A DNA stretch of 64,000 bases. It comes from CAYMUL01 sp964393605 (GTDB taxonomy: Bacteria > Bacteroidota > Ignavibacteria > Ignavibacteriales > Ignavibacteriaceae). The DNA is taken from assembly GCA_964393605.1 (NCBI GenBank), contig CAYMUL010000002.1, positions 1 through 64,000 on the forward strand, in the 5' to 3' direction. Both the position numbers and the translations under genes were made by a program. Under the pieces are notes generated by a model. It was not told the DNA's origin. It did no database searches and was given only the letters and a program-made list of their open reading frames with translations. Within the stretch, counting starts at the first letter, position 1; each line of letters starts with the position of its first letter. Positions 51,309 to 60,289 of this stretch are shown here, one piece after another.

Positions 51309-53200
51309 AAATATTTTTTTCATTTATTTTCTTAATCAATTCGTTCGCTCTATCGCAAGCAACCGATGATTCGGTTTTTTATCTCGATTCTTTCCCGCAT
51401 CAAAATTTTTTCACGAACTCCTTCAATACGCAGTTAAATACTTTTTACCTCGCCAACAAGTTGAAATACAATTTCATTGGAGAAAATTATTATTTCAGGT
51501 TTGATGAAGAATTCAATTCGACACTTGTAAAATCCACCGACAAGAGCATTAAGGATGAACAAGAGTTTCAATTTATCGGCGGAGTAAAAATTTCTCCTAT
51601 GATTGATGCCGGCATTATTGGAAAGAGTTCGATTCTTTCCGATTCGAGAAAGATTGAGATAAATGCGGCTTCGATAAACAATGGTTTGGCGTTTGTTAAA
51701 GTTGTGCCTTTCAATAATTTTTTCTTTACTTCGAAAGGTGGACTTTCTGACAACAGACAAATCGGCTCGCGCGATTTTGGTTCGACTTACGGACTTGAAA
51801 CCGGTTACAATTACAATTCACAAAATGATTTGATGATTAAAACTATCGCCAATGCGATTAATGAAGACATCTCCCCGAGAAAAAATTATAATAGGAATGT
51901 GCGACTATTTCTCGATAATGATTTCGGCGTAGAAATTTCAAATTCGCTGCAAGCAAATTTTAACCAGTTTAGAAAAGATTTTTATTACCATGCCGATTCT
52001 GTAACTCAATCTGAATTTAATATCACAAATAATATTCAGGGGAGAATTGAAACTCAATACAACCTCGAAAATAATTTTCATTACAGAGGAATTTTGGAGC
52101 ATCTGGATTTTTCACTCTTCGGCTTGGTAAATTTTAGAGAGATAAAGAAAAGTACACGATACAAATCGTTGTCCCTCAACAGTTCAAATTTGTTTGATAC
52201 AAAAGTTGATGAACTTCGTTTTGATGCCGCTTCCACACTTGATTACAAAGGGGAAAGCGTGGTTTCTTCTTTGCAATTATTGTATCAACAACGCGATGAA
52301 AAATATGGTTCTGAATTTTATGAAGGTGCCAATATTCTTTTTTATAACCAGAGCACCGAGAGAGAAAATCAAAAAAATAATTTGACGGAAAGAATTACAC
52401 TCGCTTCAAATTCCGTCATCCACATTTCGCAAGCGAATGAATTAGAACTAAATCTCTCTCACAACAAATTAAAATATGATACACCGAACGAAAATAATTT
52501 TGACGACCGAGATGAACTGCTTTCGATTGTCAGAATAAAATTTTTGCACAAATTCAATTCGTTGCTTAGTCTCTATTTACAAACGGAGGGAAATCTTGGA
52601 CGACTTGTGTATATCTCCGCTCAAAAAAGTTCGAATAATTTTATTAACCGCGTACTAAAATTTGCGTCAGGTGTATCGGTGCATTCAACTTCATTTTTTT
52701 CTCACAATATTTTTGAAGTTACGGCGAACTACACTGTGTTTGATTACGAAGACCTGAATCCCAATTTCAGAAGTTATTCATTTCGGCAATTCGGATTTAT
52801 CGACTCCACAAGCATCAACCTCACAGATCGCATTTCGCTAAAACTTAACGGCTACGTTCGCATTTCGGAACAGGCGGAACTGAATTGGAATTCGTTCACA
52901 ATAAAACCAATGCGATTTCTTGAAGAAATATTTTTCACCCCATATTTACAAACTAACCGGAATCGATTTCAGTTTGCTTTCGGCTTGAGAAATTTTTCTT
53001 TAAAAACTTTTTTTTATACCGGGGAGAATAGAAATATTCAATCATACTATTCAAGTATCGGTCCGTTCACATCGATCGGTTATGAATCCAACGGTCAAAT
53101 TTTGCTTTCATTGAGTGGTTGGAGAGAATTTATAAACTCCGGCAGGAGTGATGAGAATCGTTTAACAACATTTTCTATGAACATTCTGTTGAAATTTTAA
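51305..53200 (+). CDS. Predicted outer-membrane beta-barrel protein, unknown function
   Basis: A 631-residue protein with a signal peptide (about residues 1-19, ending FALSQA). The rest is rich in alternating hydrophobic and polar strands with frequent aromatic residues, and ends in a Phe (MNILLKF), consistent with a large outer-membrane barrel. I do not recognise a family. It overlaps the FnIII lipoprotein gene by ATGA, so the lipoprotein and the barrel may form a complex at the outer membrane. Confidence 0.65.
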   Translation: MKIFFSFIFLINSFALSQATDDSVFYLDSFPHQNFFTNSFNTQLNTFYLANKLKYNFIGENYYFRFDEEFNSTLVKSTDKSIKDEQEFQFIGGVKISPMIDAGIIGKSSILSDSRKIEINAASINNGLAFVKVVPFNNFFFTSKGGLSDNRQIGSRDFGSTYGLETGYNYNSQNDLMIKTIANAINEDISPRKNYNRNVRLFLDNDFGVEISNSLQANFNQFRKDFYYHADSVTQSEFNITNNIQGRIETQYNLENNFHYRGILEHLDFSLFGLVNFREIKKSTRYKSLSLNSSNLFDTKVDELRFDAASTLDYKGESVVSSLQLLYQQRDEKYGSEFYEGANILFYNQSTERENQKNNLTERITLASNSVIHISQANELELNLSHNKLKYDTPNENNFDDRDELLSIVRIKFLHKFNSLLSLYLQTEGNLGRLVYISAQKSSNNFINRVLKFASGVSVHSTSFFSHNIFEVTANYTVFDYEDLNPNFRSYSFRQFGFIDSTSINLTDRISLKLNGYVRISEQAELNWNSFTIKPMRFLEEIFFTPYLQTNRNRFQFAFGLRNFSLKTFFYTGENRNIQSYYSSIGPFTSIGYESNGQILLSLSGWREFINSGRSDENRLTTFSMNILLKF

Positions 53201-53228
53201 TTGTACACTGATTTATTTTTTTTATTTT

Positions 53229-53669
53229 GTGTTAAAACAATTAAAAATATTTTTGAACGAACGATCATATTCCATAGAGATTAACAGCGACCCACAAAAC
53301 CTAATTACAGTGGAAGAATTTGTTAGCTTTCTAAGTACAGAAGCGAACTTAAACCCTGACAGGCTTGCAGGTTTATTGATTGCAGTTACTGAAGCGACAA
53401 CGAACGCAATTATTCACGCCAACAAAAAAGACCCCGAAAAAATTGTAACGATTTCTGCAACAATTGATGATGACTATCTTACAATTACCGTCAAAGATCA
53501 AGGCACAGGTTTCGACCCAGAAAAAATTCCTGATCCCACCGCGCCGGAAAATTTGATGAAGGATTCCGGCAGAGGGCTTTATTTAATGCGTGTCTATGCG
53601 GAAGAACTAAAATACAATCTCACTCCCGATGGAACCGAAACAATTTTAAAAATCAATCTGAAAGGTTAA
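53229..53669 (+). CDS. RsbW-like anti-sigma-factor/serine-protein kinase ATPase
   Basis: A 146-residue cytoplasmic GHKL-fold ATPase like RsbW/SpoIIAB, which bind sigma factors or phosphorylate anti-sigma antagonists. Motifs are EATTNAIIHANK (N box), VKDQGTGFDP (G1) and SGRGLYLMRVYAEEL (G2). The frame starts with GTG at 53229; the ribosome binding site is weak. No partner antagonist (RsbV) or phosphatase is nearby, so the target is unknown. Spacing of 28 bases from the barrel gene leaves cotranscription open. Confidence 0.85.
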   Translation: MLKQLKIFLNERSYSIEINSDPQNLITVEEFVSFLSTEANLNPDRLAGLLIAVTEATTNAIIHANKKDPEKIVTISATIDDDYLTITVKDQGTGFDPEKIPDPTAPENLMKDSGRGLYLMRVYAEELKYNLTPDGTETILKINLKG

Positions 53670-53754
53670 TTCCCTTTTATTTGCAAATAGCTTCGCATGT
53701 GCGTTCGCAAAAATATTTTTAAAAAAATTTTTACTTCATTTAAAGGATTAACTC

Positions 53755-54720
53755 ATGAAAAGAAATAAAATTGCCTTAATCGGCGGCGGACAAATCGGCG
53801 GGGTGCTTGCTCAATTAATCGCCTTAAGAAGACTCGGAGACGTGGTGCTTTTCGATATCATTGAAGATTATCCGCAAGGAAAAACGCTCGATATTGCCGA
53901 AGCATCCCGCGTGGATGGATTTGATTGCGATGTGCGAGGAACAAATAATTATAAAGATATTGAAAACTCCGATGTCGTTATCATTACTGCCGGCTTGCCG
54001 CGTAAGCCCGGAATGAGCCGCGATGATTTACTCGTTACTAATGCAAAGATTATGAAAAACGTTGCAGAGAATGTAAAACAATACGCGCCAAACTCAGTTG
54101 TGATTATCGTTTCAAACCCACTCGATGCAATGGTTACGCTGTTTCAAAAAGTCAGCGGATTTCCTCACAGCAGAGTAATTGGACAAGCGGGCGTACTTGA
54201 TTCTTCACGCTTCGCAACATTTATTGCATGGGAACTCGGTGTTTCGGTGAAAGATATTAATGCGCTTGTGCTTGGCGGACACGGCGATACAATGGTTCCG
54301 CTCATTCGTTACGCAAATGTTAATGGTATTCCTGTAATGGAACTTTTGGAAAGAAAATATAACGATGCGACTAAAGCTAACGAAGTAATGACCGCGATGG
54401 TTGAGCGTACAAAAATGGCGGGCGGTGAAGTTGTAAAATTATTGAAAACCGGTTCTGCGTTTTATTCTCCTGCTTCAGCATCAATACAAATGTGCGAAGC
54501 AGTTCTCCGCGATGAAAAACGTGTACTTGCAGTCTGCGCATTCTTAAATGGCGAGTTTGGAGTGAATGGTTATTATGTCGGAGTTCCTGCCGTTCTCGGC
54601 GCGGGTGGAGTTGAAAGAATTATTGAACTTACGCTCAACGATGAAGAACAAAAACTGATGGATAATTCTGTTTCTGCGGTGAAGAGTTTAGTTGCCGATA
54701 TGGAAAGATTAGGATTATAA
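53755..54720 (+). CDS. mdh: Malate dehydrogenase
   Basis: NAD-dependent oxidation of malate to oxaloacetate in the citric acid cycle. The 321-residue enzyme is of the LDH-like (tetrameric) type common in Chlorobi relatives. It has IALIGGGQIGGVLAQLIA (NAD binding), AGLPRKPGMSRDDLL, whose Arg pair at the active-site loop marks malate rather than lactate specificity, and the catalytic GGHGDTMVPL. An AAAGGA precedes the ATG. A terminator follows its stop. Confidence 0.96.
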   Translation: MKRNKIALIGGGQIGGVLAQLIALRRLGDVVLFDIIEDYPQGKTLDIAEASRVDGFDCDVRGTNNYKDIENSDVVIITAGLPRKPGMSRDDLLVTNAKIMKNVAENVKQYAPNSVVIIVSNPLDAMVTLFQKVSGFPHSRVIGQAGVLDSSRFATFIAWELGVSVKDINALVLGGHGDTMVPLIRYANVNGIPVMELLERKYNDATKANEVMTAMVERTKMAGGEVVKLLKTGSAFYSPASASIQMCEAVLRDEKRVLAVCAFLNGEFGVNGYYVGVPAVLGAGGVERIIELTLNDEEQKLMDNSVSAVKSLVADMERLGL

Positions 54721-54732
54721 AATCTTTAAAAC

Positions 54733-54770
54733 AAAAAAAGGAGAATGATTACTCGTTCTCCTTTTTTTTT
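54733..54770. terminator. Bidirectional Rho-independent terminator
   Basis: GGAGAATGA (54740-54748) pairs with TCGTTCTCC (54753-54761), with one G-T wobble, around a 4-base loop. A-tract and T-tract flank it on both sides, so it can terminate mdh on the plus strand and rplU-rpmA on the minus strand. Confidence 0.9.
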
Positions 54771-54785
54771 GCAATGCCAAAAAAT

Positions 54786-55040
54786 TTAGGAAGTATAGAC
54801 AGAAATAAATTGTCTATTATCTCTTCCGACTTCAAATTTAACAACACCATCAGCGACAGCGAATAGAGTATCGTCTCCGCCTCTTTTCACATTTGTGCCG
54901 GGATGAAATTTAGTTCCTCTTTGACGAACCAAAATAGAACCTGCAGAAACTTTTTCTCCGCCGAATCTTTTTACACCGAGCCGCTGCGCATTGCTATCGC
55001 GACCGTTTCTTGTAGAACCTTGACCTTTCTTATGAGCCAT
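54786..55040 (-). CDS. rpmA: 50S ribosomal protein L27
   Basis: An 84-residue protein of the large subunit near the peptidyl-transferase centre. The N-terminus MAHKKGQGSTRNGRDSNAQR is typical; there is no cleaved leader as in Firmicutes. It follows rplU by 14 bases with GGAG before its ATG and shares its transcript. Confidence 0.98.
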   Translation of the reverse strand: MAHKKGQGSTRNGRDSNAQRLGVKRFGGEKVSAGSILVRQRGTKFHPGTNVKRGGDDTLFAVADGVVKFEVGRDNRQFISVYTS

Positions 55041-55054
55041 TTAATATCTCCTAT

Positions 55055-55363
55055 CTATGCAATTTTCATTATTTCAATTTGAGTTAGCTGTTGCCGGTGA
55101 CCATGAGTTTTTTTGTAACCCGTTCTTCTCTTCTTTTTGAAGACGACAACTTTATCATCCTGAACATGTCCTAAAACTTTAGCGGTAACTTTGGCGCCGC
55201 TTAAAGCCGGTGTTCCAATTTTCGAGCCGTTTTCATCGGCAATTAATAAAACGGAATCGAATTCTAATTCCGTATCGGGGACAGCATCTATCTGAGGTAC
55301 ATAATATTTCTTACTTTCCTGAACTTTGAATTGCTGTCCTGCAATATCTACAACTGCAAACAT
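55055..55363 (-). CDS. rplU: 50S ribosomal protein L21
   Basis: A 102-residue 23S-rRNA-binding protein. It has FAVVDIAGQQFKVQESKKYY at the N-terminus and KKRRTGYKKTHGHRQQLTQI at the C-terminus, the full family length. A strong promoter lies just upstream and AAAGG precedes the ATG. It is the first gene of the rplU-rpmA operon. Confidence 0.98.
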   Translation of the reverse strand: MFAVVDIAGQQFKVQESKKYYVPQIDAVPDTELEFDSVLLIADENGSKIGTPALSGAKVTAKVLGHVQDDKVVVFKKKRRTGYKKTHGHRQQLTQIEIMKIA

Positions 55364-55390
55364 TCATAAACCTTTCAAATTTGAGCGGTA

Positions 55391-55419
55391 AAGATAAGGA
55401 AACGGGCTTTGGCAGTCAA
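55391..55419 (-). promoter_or_regulatory. Promoter of rplU-rpmA
   Basis: On the minus strand TTGACT (55414-55419) is followed by a 17-base spacer and TATCTT (55391-55396), close to the sigma-70 consensus. It sits immediately after the stop codon of the histidine-kinase gene and about 30 bases before the rplU ATG, leaving a short leader. Confidence 0.72.
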
Positions 55420-56451
55420 TTATTTTCTTAATGTAAATGTGAAGCGCGTTCCTATTCCCGGGTTACTTTCAATTTCAAATTGAGACTGATGTCGCTCCAG
55501 GATATGCTTTACAATCGAAAGCCCGAGCCCGGTGCCTCCGATTTCGCGAGAACGTGCTTTATCCACACAATAAAAGCGCTCAAACACACGGGGTAAATCT
55601 TCCGCGGAAATCCCAATTCCTGTATCGCTCACCGAAATTTTCGCAGTCTCTCCAAATTCTTCAACCGCAATTATTATTTTCCCATGATCCGTGTATTTGA
55701 TTGCATTCGAGATTAAGTTTGAGAAAACCTGATTCAGTCGATTTTTATCTCCAAACACACTCAATTTCGGATTTATTTCCGATACCTCGAACTGCAGATT
55801 TTTAGACTGAGCTAACGGCAAATATTCGTTATAAATTTCTTTTAGGTATCGAGCTAAATCGAAATATCTAAAACTCATCCGCATTTGTCCGGTTTCTATC
55901 ATCGAGATGTCTATTAAATCGCTGACAAGTTGGTTTAATTTTTCCGTGTGGGAAGCGGCTTTTCGTAGATAAACTTGATTCACATTTTCATCATCAATTG
56001 CGCCATTGATGAGTGTTTCCAAAAATCCTTGTATTGCAAAAATCGGTGTTTTCAATTCATGAGAAACATTCCCCAAAAATTCGCTCCTCATCTTTTCAAG
56101 TTTGTTAAGATATTTCAAATCACCCGAAATTTCTTGAATCAACTTTTGCAGAACAATTTCAAGTTCTTTTTCCTGTTTAGTTTCTTTTTCGGTTTCCTGT
56201 TTAGGAATAGATTCCTTAATTGATTTGAGTGCCGCGATAATCCGTTTCGATTCAATTTTATTTTTTCGCTCGATGAAAATAAAAATGAAAGTAATTATCG
56301 ATGCAAAAATGAGGATAGCCGGAAAGGTGCCCATCCCAAAAAAATTTACAGTCAGATGAGCAATAATCAGCAGCAAAGTAGAAATGAAAAGAAGCGAACC
56401 AAATTTCTTAAGGAAAGAATTAATTGACTTCTTTGAGCCGATAGCCAACAC
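55420..56451 (-). CDS. PhoR-like sensor histidine kinase
   Basis: A 343-residue membrane kinase. Two hydrophobic segments (about residues 17-35 and 42-60) anchor it, with little periplasmic domain between them. The H-box HELKTPIFA carries the phosphorylated His131 (preceded by FLGNVS). Later come the N box NLISNAIKYTDHG, DTGIGISAEDLPRVF and GTGLGLSIVKHIL. The start is a GTG (56449-56451) overlapping the regulator gene by 32 bases. It is cotranscribed with and should phosphorylate that regulator. The signal is unknown. Confidence 0.9.
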   Translation of the reverse strand: MLAIGSKKSINSFLKKFGSLLFISTLLLIIAHLTVNFFGMGTFPAILIFASIITFIFIFIERKNKIESKRIIAALKSIKESIPKQETEKETKQEKELEIVLQKLIQEISGDLKYLNKLEKMRSEFLGNVSHELKTPIFAIQGFLETLINGAIDDENVNQVYLRKAASHTEKLNQLVSDLIDISMIETGQMRMSFRYFDLARYLKEIYNEYLPLAQSKNLQFEVSEINPKLSVFGDKNRLNQVFSNLISNAIKYTDHGKIIIAVEEFGETAKISVSDTGIGISAEDLPRVFERFYCVDKARSREIGGTGLGLSIVKHILERHQSQFEIESNPGIGTRFTFTLRK

Positions 56452-57106
56452 CTTTTATCGTTTCAATTATGTCTGAATATGAATCGAGTTTTTCTCTGAT
56501 TTTTCGAATATGCACATCAATAGTTCTGTCGCCGACAAAAACAGATGGACCCCAAACATCGGACAAAATATTTTCGCGGATTACAACTTTTCCCGCGTGT
56601 AAAATCAAGTAGGTCAGAAGCTCAAATTCTTTTCTGGGGAAGATTTTTTCCTCACCGTCAATCTGAACAAAATATTTTTCCCGGTCGATTAGGATGGGTC
56701 CGTACTTCAATACTGTCTTTTCCGATTTAGCATCTTCTTGTTTTTTGCGAAGATTTGCTTTGACTCTTGCAACAAGTTTGTTTGGAGAAATTGGTTTGTG
56801 GATATAATCGCTCGCGCCAAGATCGAGCCCTGTAATTTCATTCATCTCCGAAGTCTTTGCAGTTAAGAATATTATCGGAGTCGTTGAAAAACCGTTTCTC
56901 TTTCTGATTTCTTTATAAACTTCATAACCATCTTTTTTTGGCATCATCACGTCAAGAATTATTAGGTCGGGCATCGCATCAAGCCGTTGCAGTGCTTCGT
57001 CGCCATCATAAGCAACAACAACGTTGAAGGATTCTTTCTTCAAATTGTAACTAATAAATTCGACGATATCTTTTTCGTCATCGACAAGTAAAATTGTTTT
57101 TTTCAT
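56420..57106 (-). CDS. PhoB/OmpR-family response regulator
   Basis: A 228-residue two-component regulator. The receiver domain (1-120) has the acidic pair DDEKD and phosphorylated Asp52 (LIILDVMMPKKDG), with TAK in the conserved place. The C-terminal winged helix is of OmpR type: FPRKEFELLTYLILHAGKVV and VGDRTIDVHIRKIREKL. It lies upstream of its kinase with a 32-base overlap. The phosphate-responsive PhoB role would need pst genes, which are not seen here. Confidence 0.93.
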   Translation of the reverse strand: MKKTILLVDDEKDIVEFISYNLKKESFNVVVAYDGDEALQRLDAMPDLIILDVMMPKKDGYEVYKEIRKRNGFSTTPIIFLTAKTSEMNEITGLDLGASDYIHKPISPNKLVARVKANLRKKQEDAKSEKTVLKYGPILIDREKYFVQIDGEEKIFPRKEFELLTYLILHAGKVVIRENILSDVWGPSVFVGDRTIDVHIRKIREKLDSYSDIIETIKGVGYRLKEVN

Positions 57107-57107
57107 T

Positions 57108-58109
57108 CTAAAAAATTATTTCGGATGATTTTCCTGCCGACTCATACATTGCTTCGATAACTTTCATTCGCGGCAATGCTTCTGAAGCAGGCGATAATAA
57201 TGGATTCAATCCTCTCACCGCGCCGATAAAACTTTTTATTTCATTCTCATAGGATCTTTTGAAAAGACTTGCCGGGTTATCCGACTTCGAAGGGCTCATA
57301 TCAATTACGCTTGATTCAATCTTCTTAAAAATTTTCAACGGAGTTAAAGATGCATTTCCTTTCGTTCCTAAAATCTCGAGCGAAAAAGAATCCTTCGCCG
57401 ATGCGAGCAACCAACTTGTTTCCAAAGCTACAACAAAATCATTTTTACAACGAATAAAACTTAAGGAAGAATCTTCAACACCGACATTGAGCGTTTCAAA
57501 ATTTTTTGTGGTTACGGAAATAACTTCAGGAAAATCTAATATCCACAATGCAAGATCGAGCATCACGATTCCGAGATCGAAAATTACGCCGCCGCCCGAT
57601 TCATGTTTTTTTGTGAACCACTTCCCTTCACTACTTTGTGTGCGAAGCCAGCTACTTTTCACATAAAGAATATTGCCGATCTCACCGCTGCCAACAATAC
57701 TTTTGAGCAGCATCGCATCCGGTCGGAAGCGCATATTCATCCCAACCATTGCTTGAACATTTTTCTCACTTGCGGCTTGAGAGATAGCTTCTGCATCTTT
57801 TAATTCAGGCGCAAGTGGTTTCTCAATCAGAATCGGCATTGAATGACTAATACAATCAAGCGCAATCTCTTTATGAAGATGCGTCGGAGTTGCAATTATT
57901 ACTGCGTCAAGATCAACCTTCTCGAGCATCTCAACATGATTAGAAAATGTGTATGGAACTCCGAATTTTTCAGCGACGGTTGTAAGTTTTGTTTTATTGA
58001 TTTCACAAACGGCTTTAACTTCAACGTCGTTCATCTTTTTCAAAATAGGAAGATGAATAAGTTGAGCAACACCGCCCAAACCGATTATTCCAATTTTACA
58101 TTTCTCCAT
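57108..58109 (-). CDS. Gfo/Idh/MocA family oxidoreductase
   Basis: A 333-residue NAD(P)-dependent dehydrogenase, distinct from the one at 23693. IGIIGLGGVAQLIHLPILKK is the Rossmann loop, ATPTHLHKEIALD and EKPLAPELKDAEA are family motifs, and the C-terminal domain follows. The ATG at 58109 overlaps the dxs stop as TGATG; the longer frame to 58148 would run into dxs. Substrate unknown. It probably shares a transcript with dxs, although any functional link is unclear. Confidence 0.88.
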   Translation of the reverse strand: MEKCKIGIIGLGGVAQLIHLPILKKMNDVEVKAVCEINKTKLTTVAEKFGVPYTFSNHVEMLEKVDLDAVIIATPTHLHKEIALDCISHSMPILIEKPLAPELKDAEAISQAASEKNVQAMVGMNMRFRPDAMLLKSIVGSGEIGNILYVKSSWLRTQSSEGKWFTKKHESGGGVIFDLGIVMLDLALWILDFPEVISVTTKNFETLNVGVEDSSLSFIRCKNDFVVALETSWLLASAKDSFSLEILGTKGNASLTPLKIFKKIESSVIDMSPSKSDNPASLFKRSYENEIKSFIGAVRGLNPLLSPASEALPRMKVIEAMYESAGKSSEIIF

Positions 58110-60028
58110 CAAGCGGTAACCTTTTTTTCGAATGAATTTATTTTGCAAAAATCTTTTACTTTTTTAGTGATGCCTTTCGGATCAATCTCAAGCAATGCGT
58201 GAAGTTCCGCCTGCGTTCCGTGATCGACGAAGTGATCGGGCAAACCGAGACGTAAAATTTCATTTTTAAAATTATTATCTGCCGCAAACTCTGCAACGGC
58301 ACTGCCGAATCCGCCGACGATAGAATTTTCTTCGAGCGTTACAATTTTGTTGAAGCGCGAAAAAATATCTTTCAATAAAATTTCGTCAAGCGGTTTAATG
58401 AATCGCATGTTCACGATTTCGGAAGAGACACCTTCGGTTGCTAAAAGTGAATTTGCTTTCAGTGCGTAATCAACCATCGAACCGACAGCCAACAGCGCAA
58501 CATCATTCCCATTCGATAAAATTTCTGCGTTGCCAATCGGTATCTCACTCATCTTTTCAGGAATTTGCACACCGAGCGCCGAACCTCTCGGATAACGCAA
58601 CGCGACAGGACCTTTTTTATAATTCACTGCGGTTAAAACCATGTCCCGTAACTCTGCTTCATCTTTCGGCGACATGATAACCATTCCGGGAATCATCCGT
58701 AAATAAGAAAGATCAAATGTTCCGTGATGCGTGGGACCATCAGCGCCAACCAAGCCAGCTCTATCCATCACAAAGACAACATGCAATTTTTGCAGTGCAA
58801 CATCGTGAATGATTTGGTCAAACGCTCGTTGCATAAATGTTGAATAAATTGCAACGACGGGGATGATTCCTTGTGTTGCCAAACCTGCGGAAAAAGTGAT
58901 TGCATGTTCTTCGGCAATTCCTACATCAAAATAATTTTTCGGATTTTTTTCTTGAACGATATTCATCCCCGTTCCATCGGGCATAGCGGCGGTGATGCCG
59001 ACTACTTTATCATTGGAAGAAATTATCTCGCTCAATGCTTCGCCGAAAATTGTTGTGTATGCCGCGGGTGCGTTCGCATTTTTAAAAGCTTTGCCGGTAA
59101 CTTTATCAAACGGAGTTACGCCGTGCAATCTTTGAACATGCTTTTCGGCAGGTTTATATCCTTTCCCTTTTTGTGTGATTGCATGAATAATAATCGGACC
59201 GTTGAGAGATTTAACCTGCTCAAAAATTTTAATCATCTGATGAATATTGTGTCCGTTAATCGGACCGAAGTAACGGAAGCCGAGAGCTTCGAATAACATT
59301 CCCGGCGTAACGACAGCTTTAATTCCGCTTTCAAGTCTGCCTGCAATTTTTCTCAAACGATCGCCGAACTGATCGAGCTTTCCCGTTAAATCCCAAACGT
59401 AACCTTTAAAGCGATTGTATTCGGGATGAGCAATCATCTCTGTAAAATAATTTGAAAGTTGCCAAACGTTCGGGGCGATAGACATGTTGTTGTCATTCAA
59501 AACAACAATCATATTTGATTTGAGAATTCCGGCATTGTTCAACGCTTCGTAAGCCATACCGCCGGTCATTGCGCCATCGCCGATGATTGCGACAACTTTG
59601 TTATTCGTATTCAAATGGCGTTGCGCTTCAGCCATGCCAACTGCGGCGGAGATTGAGGTTGATGCATGTCCGGCACCGAATGTATCATACTCACTTTCAT
59701 TTCTTTTTAAAAAACCCGAAATGCCGTTGAGAATTCTTATCGTCGGAAGTTTTTCTTTTCTTCCTGTTAAAATTTTGTGTGGATATGCTTGATGTCCCGT
59801 ATCCCAAACTAAAAGATCATCGGGAGTGTTAAAAACTTTGTGCAAAGCAACAGTAAGTTCGACTGTGCCAAGCCCGCCGCCGAAGTGTCCGCCAATTTCG
59901 GAAATAACATCAACCATATACTTTCGAATATCTTCGCACAACTGCTTCAGTTCCGAAGCAGGCAGTTTGCGGATATCTTCGGGTAAATTTATTTTTGCAA
60001 GGATTGGATAGTTTGACCAATCGATCAT
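58109..60028 (-). CDS. dxs: 1-deoxy-D-xylulose-5-phosphate synthase
   Basis: First enzyme of the MEP isoprenoid pathway; condenses pyruvate and glyceraldehyde 3-phosphate with thiamine diphosphate. The 639-residue protein has GGHFGGGLGTVELTVALH, the thiamine-binding GDGAMTGGMAYEALNNAG, and GLATQGIIPVVAIYSTFMQR. The transketolase C-terminal domain has MDRAGLVGADGPTHHGTFDL. Length matches the family. xseB lies 12 bases upstream, so the whole run from the methyltransferase gene to the oxidoreductase may be one operon. Confidence 0.97.
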   Translation of the reverse strand: MIDWSNYPILAKINLPEDIRKLPASELKQLCEDIRKYMVDVISEIGGHFGGGLGTVELTVALHKVFNTPDDLLVWDTGHQAYPHKILTGRKEKLPTIRILNGISGFLKRNESEYDTFGAGHASTSISAAVGMAEAQRHLNTNNKVVAIIGDGAMTGGMAYEALNNAGILKSNMIVVLNDNNMSIAPNVWQLSNYFTEMIAHPEYNRFKGYVWDLTGKLDQFGDRLRKIAGRLESGIKAVVTPGMLFEALGFRYFGPINGHNIHQMIKIFEQVKSLNGPIIIHAITQKGKGYKPAEKHVQRLHGVTPFDKVTGKAFKNANAPAAYTTIFGEALSEIISSNDKVVGITAAMPDGTGMNIVQEKNPKNYFDVGIAEEHAITFSAGLATQGIIPVVAIYSTFMQRAFDQIIHDVALQKLHVVFVMDRAGLVGADGPTHHGTFDLSYLRMIPGMVIMSPKDEAELRDMVLTAVNYKKGPVALRYPRGSALGVQIPEKMSEIPIGNAEILSNGNDVALLAVGSMVDYALKANSLLATEGVSSEIVNMRFIKPLDEILLKDIFSRFNKIVTLEENSIVGGFGSAVAEFAADNNFKNEILRLGLPDHFVDHGTQAELHALLEIDPKGITKKVKDFCKINSFEKKVTA

Positions 60029-60040
60029 TTTAAAACTCCA

Positions 60041-60289
60041 TTATTGTTCATCATCATCTAAATCGTTATCAATACTGTTCGAAGTTTCATCTACAAATTT
60101 AGTTTTTAGTTCTTTGACTTTTAATTCTGCATCGTTAAGCGTATCCATACACAACTTAGAAAGTTCGATTCCTTCTTCATAAAGTTGAATAGCTTTTTCG
60201 ATTTCGAGATCGCTACTTTCGAGTTCGTCGGCAATCTCTTCAAGCCGTGAAAGACTCTCTTTAAAAGAATTTTTTTTCTGCTTTTTCAT
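60041..60289 (-). CDS. xseB: Exodeoxyribonuclease VII small subunit
   Basis: An 82-residue helical subunit of exonuclease VII, which degrades single-stranded DNA. SFKESLSRLEEIADELES and KAIQLYEEGIELSKLC are the family core. The start overlaps the xseA stop (ATGA), as usual for this pair. Confidence 0.94.
   Translation of the reverse strand: MKKQKKNSFKESLSRLEEIADELESSDLEIEKAIQLYEEGIELSKLCMDTLNDAELKVKELKTKFVDETSNSIDNDLDDDEQ

Noticed and set aside
57666..58202. Plus-strand frames across the second oxidoreductase/dxs junction
   Set aside because: They lie opposite well-supported genes and lack recognisable domains.
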